A stretch of 64,000 bases of DNA from Vibrio hangzhouensis (lineage in GTDB: Bacteria; Pseudomonadota; Gammaproteobacteria; Enterobacterales; Vibrionaceae). The notes beneath the pieces were generated by a model. That model searched no databases, was not told the DNA's origin, and saw only the letters and a list, made by a program, of their open reading frames with translations. Location: NCBI RefSeq assembly GCF_900107935.1, contig NZ_FNVG01000004.1:62001-126000 (forward strand). The letters are read 5' to 3'. Positions 63,031 to 64,000 of the stretch are shown piece by piece; position 1 is the first letter of the stretch, and each line of letters opens with the position of its first letter. The position numbers were made by a program, and so were the translations under genes.

Positions 63031-63996
63031 TCAGTTTTCATCGAAAAAATGGGCGAGAGTTTCTAAGCTCCAGTCAGGATTCAGCGTTAACATGTTATGT
63101 CCCATTCCTTTTGCCATGACATGAACGGTTTGACCTGGAAGTTTAGGTACATGGTACATCTCTTGGAAGTCGTAACCAAAATAACTGCATTCACTACTGA
63201 TGAGCATCAACTCACCCTCATACGAAGATATTCCTTCGGTCAAGTCATAATGAAAAGCTTTAGGATCACTCATTACAGGCCTCAACATATTATTGAACGC
63301 CTCAAAACCCCCACGCGCAAAAGAATCCGTTGGCATCGACTCAGCACCGCATTGATATGGGGGCCCTGGCTCGCTACGGTTTAAAATTCTTGTCATAACG
63401 TAGTCAAACCCCTCATGACCATCGCTCTTATTGACAAAAGGGTACACGGCCATATAACGAAGAAGTGTAAACATACTTAGCATGGATTGAGAAGCTTTCA
63501 TCTTCGTGATAAATGCTTCAGCTGATTCAGGGTTAAGCATTCCAGGCTCTACAATTACCGCGTGAGAAACCTTTTCAGGATGAGTGGATAGATAGCCTGA
63601 AACAAGCATTCCCCCCCATGAATGCCCAATTAATTTTACCTTGTTGCCTTCTGAAAAATGCTCGATGAGTGAGTTAAGATCGTTAAGGTTTTGTTCTAAA
63701 GTGAGTTGTGACTTTTCAACTCTCGGCGACAAACCGGTTCCTCGTTGATCGTAGAACACAACCCGATAATTCTTTGATAGTGACTTTAACGGAGTCAGAT
63801 ATTGATGATCCCCACCTGGCCCACCATGTACGACAATAATCACTGTATCGTGTTCATCTCCTTCTGATACTGTGTGGAACTTATATCCATCGATCTCAGT
63901 GAAAGAAAGGCTATTATCCTGATCGACAGTATTTGGGACGGTAACACAACCTGCCAGACTCGCTATTAACGGAAGGTTTAGGAAGTATCTAATCAT
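63031..63996 (-). CDS. Alpha/beta-hydrolase lipoprotein, proline-iminopeptidase-like
   Basis: A 321-residue protein starting MIRYFLNLPLIASLAGC, with lipobox LAGC (Cys17). 'IIVVHGGPGGDHQYLTPLKS' is the HGGPG oxyanion motif of prolyl iminopeptidases, 'VVFYDQRGTGLSP' the following DQRG(T/S)G-S motif, and 'VKLIGHSWGGMLVSGYLST' the nucleophile elbow GHSWGG. 'VMAKGMGHNMLTLNP' carries the catalytic His. Membrane-anchored forms outside the cytoplasm are less usual than the cytoplasmic enzyme. Four bases of the window remain upstream, so the ribosome-binding site is cut off. Confidence 0.87.
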   Translation of the reverse strand: MIRYFLNLPLIASLAGCVTVPNTVDQDNSLSFTEIDGYKFHTVSEGDEHDTVIIVVHGGPGGDHQYLTPLKSLSKNYRVVFYDQRGTGLSPRVEKSQLTLEQNLNDLNSLIEHFSEGNKVKLIGHSWGGMLVSGYLSTHPEKVSHAVIVEPGMLNPESAEAFITKMKASQSMLSMFTLLRYMAVYPFVNKSDGHEGFDYVMTRILNRSEPGPPYQCGAESMPTDSFARGGFEAFNNMLRPVMSDPKAFHYDLTEGISSYEGELMLISSECSYFGYDFQEMYHVPKLPGQTVHVMAKGMGHNMLTLNPDWSLETLAHFFDEN

Positions 63997-64000
63997 TATT

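Overview
The window looks like a stretch of a Vibrio-type (Vibrionaceae) replicon, probably the second chromosome. This is inferred from gene content: nadE next to a small nadD-like gene, a type II pyrC, and phhA-phhB divergent from an acetoacetyl-CoA synthetase gene are groupings I remember from Vibrio chromosome II. No rRNA, tRNA, CRISPR array, intact insertion sequence or prophage was recognised.

Layout. 1-2.9 kb holds the end of an amino-acid ABC permease gene, a small exported barrel-like protein, a MaoC-fold protein, two tiny lipoproteins and a DUF4345 membrane protein. 2.9-14.7 kb is one minus-strand unit of 13 genes: urtABCDE (urea ABC importer) followed by ureD-A-B-C-E-J-F-G (nickel urease and its maturation proteins). 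It is headed by a sigma-54-like promoter and NtrC-like half sites, so it probably takes up and hydrolyses urea under nitrogen limitation. 14.9-31 kb is mostly core or semi-core: a MATE exporter, a degenerate metallo-beta-lactamase-fold protein, an acyltransferase, a shortened AraC-like protein, nadD-like/nadE, a MOSC-reductase-ferredoxin fusion, pyrC, a cysteine-rich iron-sulfur type protein, a thioesterase, an M14 peptidase and a BamA-like outer-membrane barrel.

30.3-40.1 kb is the most accessory-looking part. A GPH sugar symporter sits with a 1079-residue GH94 protein resembling 1,2-beta-oligoglucan phosphorylase, headed by nested palindromes. A ferric-reductase-like gene is flanked by two 169-bp direct repeats. 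A penicillin-V-acylase/choloylglycine-hydrolase-like enzyme is followed by an outer-membrane protein whose ribosome-binding site lies inside a perfect AT-rich hairpin. 40.4-48.2 kb has an RND/membrane-fusion efflux pair, phhAB with a TyrR-like box, and acetoacetyl-CoA synthetase.

50.4-60.8 kb is the best candidate for an undescribed system. A LysR regulator gene is followed by a tannase/feruloyl-esterase lipoprotein, chaA-mgtE-marC (ion transport), an exported alpha/beta esterase, an alkylsulfatase-like protein that has lost several expected metal ligands, and a small outer-membrane protein. The same inverted repeat, ATGAATT-N5-AATTCAT, occurs in three of the intergenic regions of this segment, and a degenerate copy lies between the LysR and tannase genes, so the segment may form one regulon. 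The window ends with a glycosyltransferase/DedA-LssY pair and a lipoprotein alpha/beta hydrolase. All family calls are from motif recognition by eye; no database search was run.
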